From the NCBI GenBank assembly GCA_965197555.1, contig OZ240213.1, positions 1,302,001 to 1,366,000 on the forward strand: a stretch of DNA of 64,000 nt, in the 5' to 3' direction. The notes below the pieces were generated by a model that did not search any database, was not told where the DNA came from, and worked only from the letters and a program-made list of their open reading frames with translations. A program made the translations under genes and the position numbers. Below are positions 62,801-64,000 of the stretch, piece by piece (within the stretch, counting starts at the first letter, position 1; each line of letters starts with the position of its first letter). Source of the stretch: G965197555 sp965197555. GTDB lineage: Bacteria; Chloroflexota; Dehalococcoidia; Lucifugimonadales; UBA3495.

Positions 62801-63025
62801 CTGAATCGCCAGTTAGCGGAATTGGTTGCGGTAGTAGCCAGCGCCGATTATTCGCCGCCCCAGCAAGTCCACGATGTTTTCCGGGACCTGTCTTCACGAA
62901 TCGAAACCCAGCTTACGCTGCTACGGGACGTAGTCGAGCAAGACGTCGCTATTTTTATAGACTTGGTCAATGAGCTGGAGATTCCGCCGATTGTTCCCAG
63001 CGCCACTCCCCCTCAGGCGCCGTGA
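59810..63025 (+). CDS. Large BNR/VPS10-type beta-propeller protein
   Basis: A ~1071-residue WD40/YVTN/BNR-like protein with many Asp-box motifs (SKDGGKSWEHV, STDGGDTWQEL, SDDGGANWEKV, STDGGKTFDQV) building large propellers over residues ~30-720. After them comes a beta-rich domain with RFVWDMHYPDARNAP near 850, and a helical, probably coiled-coil tail (IRDKLSETHDAINQIRNIRS; MKQKLESIEDELVQVKYKG). Such proteins resemble sortilin/glycosyl-hydrolase propellers but no catalytic set is seen. GTG at 59810 with GAGGAGG seven bases upstream is preferred to ATG at 59780. No signal peptide. The 238-bp gap before it holds no gene. Confidence 0.88.
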   Translation: MTQNQPLQAQTSPISSPGLLAGMRWRCIGPPRGGRVVAVAGDPEDPMVFYFGACAGGVWKTTDGGTYWENVSDGFFQTSAVGALAVAEADHNVIYAGMGESCIRGDVSYGDGVYRATDGGRTWVHLGLEDTRHIARVRVHPKDPDVVYVAALGHAFGPNGQRGVFRSKDGGKSWEHVLFQSDKAGAIDLSLDPNNPRILYAAIWEAQRTPWSLVSGGPDSGIFKSTDGGDTWQELTGTPGLPSGPKGRIGIAASAARPGRVWATVEAEESGLFRSDDGGANWEKVSDNQDIQGRPWYYQHVFAHPQDPETVWVLNYQAWRSTDGGKTFDQVTTPHGDNHDLWIDPRDSRRMIEGNDGGACISFNRGETWSTIYNQLTAQFYHVATDDQYPYRVYGTQQDNSAISVPSSSHKGAIPWGDCYVVGNSESGHIAVHPENPNIVVSGAVGSSAGGGGNLLRYDHSTGQVRIITVWPELGTGKGAIDMKYRFQWTYPIQFSPHDANVLYVAGNLVFRSHDQGSTWEAISPDLTRNDPAKMEVSGGPITKDTSGAETYGTIFAFVESPHEKGVFWAGSDDGLVHLSMDGGLTWSDVTPPDLPAWTLINMIEVSPHNSTTAYLAATRYKLDEPRPMLYKTLDYGKTWTDISQGIPDSDYTRVIREDPARPGLLYAGTETGILVSFDDGGSWISLQRNLPIVPVYDLAVKGTDLVAATHGRSFWVLDDLTPLHQITKEMTEAPVHLMQPGVTVRLRSPSPGRKLASGKQYRLSLGADVTYTEAVGPAGDRVRRFLDAGENPPAGVIIDYHLKEKPSSEVTLTFADHEGGLIRSFSSRTTNDKPDQGGVEPRLLAEAGINRFVWDMHYPDARNAPGDKTTEEIITGPLAPPGTYHMTLSAEGEVRTKSFQIIKDPRIEASQADFNVQFETHMAIRDKLSETHDAINQIRNIRSQVEEWEQRAASRGLSDAVASAAGSMKQKLESIEDELVQVKYKGARDRLNLPVKLNRQLAELVAVVASADYSPPQQVHDVFRDLSSRIETQLTLLRDVVEQDVAIFIDLVNELEIPPIVPSATPPQAP

Positions 63026-63106
63026 GCGGATGCAGTGAAAACGGACCCACAGAGCAAAGTCACCGTCTGAAGGCCGGCGATCGGCGAAGTCCTCCCCCTT
63101 GTGCTT

Positions 63107-63484
63107 CTATCCCTGCTCCCCAGGCACGAACTTCATGGAGAGGGAGTTAACACAGTGACGAGTGCTGGTTGCGGTAAGACGCTCTCCAATGAATACGTGG
63201 CCCAGATGGCCGCCACAGTTGGAGCACTCGATCTCCGTCCGCATCCCGTCGGGGTCGGGTAAGCGGTTTACAGCCCCTGGCACCTCTTTATCGAAGGCTG
63301 GCCAGCCACAGCGGGCGTCAAACTTATCATCGGACCTATACAGCTCGGCGTTGCACCGTCGGCACAAGTAGACGCCTTTTTCATAGAAGTCGTCGAACTC
63401 TCCCGTGAAGGGCCGTTCCGTGCCCTTGCCTTCAATTACGAATCGCTCCTCCGCAGTGAGCGGATTGTAACTTGAGGTCCCCAT
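63107..63484 (-). CDS. msrB: Peptide-methionine (R)-S-oxide reductase
   Basis: A 125-residue MsrB. The catalytic Cys111 is in TRHCVNSLSM. Four zinc Cys (41, 44, 87, 90) lie in CRRCNAEL and CSNCGGHLGHVF. The substrate-binding RCGWPAF is conserved. It reduces methionine-R-sulfoxide in proteins, with thioredoxin as donor. AAGGAAAG precedes the ATG. It stands alone on the minus strand, convergent with the BNR protein gene. Confidence 0.96.
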   Translation of the reverse strand: MGTSSYNPLTAEERFVIEGKGTERPFTGEFDDFYEKGVYLCRRCNAELYRSDDKFDARCGWPAFDKEVPGAVNRLPDPDGMRTEIECSNCGGHLGHVFIGERLTATSTRHCVNSLSMKFVPGEQG

Positions 63485-63510
63485 TCAATCTTTCCTTCGT
63501 TGGCGTTTCA

Positions 63511-63598
63511 GGCCAGTCCCCAAAAGGACTGGCCTCGAGAAGCATAGACTAAAACGATCGAACCATAGAGGAAGGGCTGGTACGCGCCTTCCTCTATG
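63511..63598 (-). terminator. Two strong hairpins between msrB and the M24 gene
   Basis: GGCCAGTCC (63511-63519) pairs with GGACTGGCC (63526-63534) around six bases. CATAGAGGAAGG (63564-63575) pairs with CCTTCCTCTATG (63587-63598) around eleven bases. Both are perfect. On the minus strand the second is followed by a TTTT run, so it is the likely terminator of the M24 gene. Confidence 0.6.
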
Positions 63599-63664
63599 TC
63601 CCGTATGTCACGCACCACCACAAAAGTGCTGCTGAGGGATGTTATACCAGGGTGTCGGGCACCC

Positions 63665-64000
63665 TCAGCCCGTCAATGAGTCGTTGCCCCAGGTAAAGAA
63701 GGGTTCCGCTCCCCCCTCTTTGACCCAGAACACCTCCTCGATCCAGCAGCGTTCCTTCTCGTCACCCGGGCACAAAAGGTGGGCGGCTATCACCATACCC
63801 TCGCCCAACGTCCAGTTTGGATCGGCACCGTCCTCCGCCAGCTGCAGAACGTCCGTGTGACTTAATCCCAAGCCGTGGAAGTAAGTGAGCACCGAATCGT
63901 ATTGAGGCACATCCAACTTCTGGTATGTTTCCCGACTCTTTTCTTGTATATCGCCGATCCTGACGCCGGGCCGCATCAGCTCGTGTATTTCGCTCATCGC
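63665..64000 (-). CDS. M24-family metallopeptidase (Xaa-Pro aminopeptidase/creatinase-like), C-terminal part
   Basis: About 111 codons are visible; the frame continues past the right edge. IHELMRPGVRIGDIQEKSRE is an internal helix of the pita-bread fold, so the ATG at 63997 is not the true start. The metal His region is YFHGLGLSHTDV and the last acidic ligand is in CWIEEVFWVKEGG. At the usual Glu position of GMVFxIEPG the sequence reads GMVIAAHLLCPG, so a His may replace that ligand. This suggests a creatinase- or lyase-like member rather than a standard aminopeptidase P. Confidence 0.82.
   Translation of the reverse strand, partial: AMSEIHELMRPGVRIGDIQEKSRETYQKLDVPQYDSVLTYFHGLGLSHTDVLQLAEDGADPNWTLGEGMVIAAHLLCPGDEKERCWIEEVFWVKEGGAEPFFTWGNDSLTG

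Overview
The window looks like a chromosome segment of an uncultured Chloroflexota bacterium, most plausibly Dehalococcoidia / SAR202-like. This is inferred from gene content, not from a marker gene: no rRNA, tRNA or ribosomal protein is present. Pointers are paralogue pairs of amide- and peptide-type hydrolases, a flavin (LLM) monooxygenase, an enolase-superfamily enzyme, signal-less beta-propellers, a DUF1501/DUF1800 pair, TP-rich linkers and a dispersed 23-bp repeat whose translation contains ACPEPVEG.

Layout. 1-2.9 kb: a partial TP-linker protein, a decayed IS1380-type transposase with the 23-bp repeat inserted in frame, and a promoter plus structured leader. 2.9-9 kb: a same-strand run of alpha/beta hydrolases, LLM oxidoreductase, substrate-binding protein, methyltransferase and amidase. 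9.1-12.1 kb: a MITE-like repeat, D-aminoacylase, a HAD phosphatase and a carboxymuconolactone decarboxylase/AhpD-like gene whose redox motif carries an in-frame TGA followed by a bacterial-type SECIS hairpin. 12.2-13.0 kb: sixteen identical 23-bp tandem units between two ~137-bp flanking repeats. 13-25.8 kb: amidohydrolase, SDR, M20 peptidase, epimerase, nucleoside phosphorylase, formamidase, serine hydrolase, MFS pump, NHL propeller and FAH-family enzyme. 25.9-31 kb: a minus-strand Dpp/Opp-type transporter (binding protein with an in-frame amber codon, two permeases) followed by an enolase-family enzyme. 31-41 kb: gamma-glutamyltransferase, second D-aminoacylase, PPOX protein, gluconolactonase, threonine dehydrogenase, second amidase, lactonase. 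41.6-45.3 kb: NHL propeller with DUF1501 and DUF1800. 45.6-54.3 kb: cupin, EmrAB-like pump, serine hydrolase, dienelactone hydrolase, SDR, second formamidase, ThDP enzyme. 54.5-55.6 kb: an orphan antitoxin and a HigBA pair. 55.9-64 kb: three VOC proteins, a copper amine oxidase, a 1071-residue BNR propeller, MsrB and a truncated M24 peptidase.

Taken together the genes suggest scavenging of nitrogen and carbon from amides, N-acyl-(D-)amino acids, gamma-glutamyl peptides, formamide and amines, with pumps and redox-repair genes around them; this pathway reading is inference. The most notable observation is the probable selenocysteine-containing AhpD-like protein at 11756-12133.
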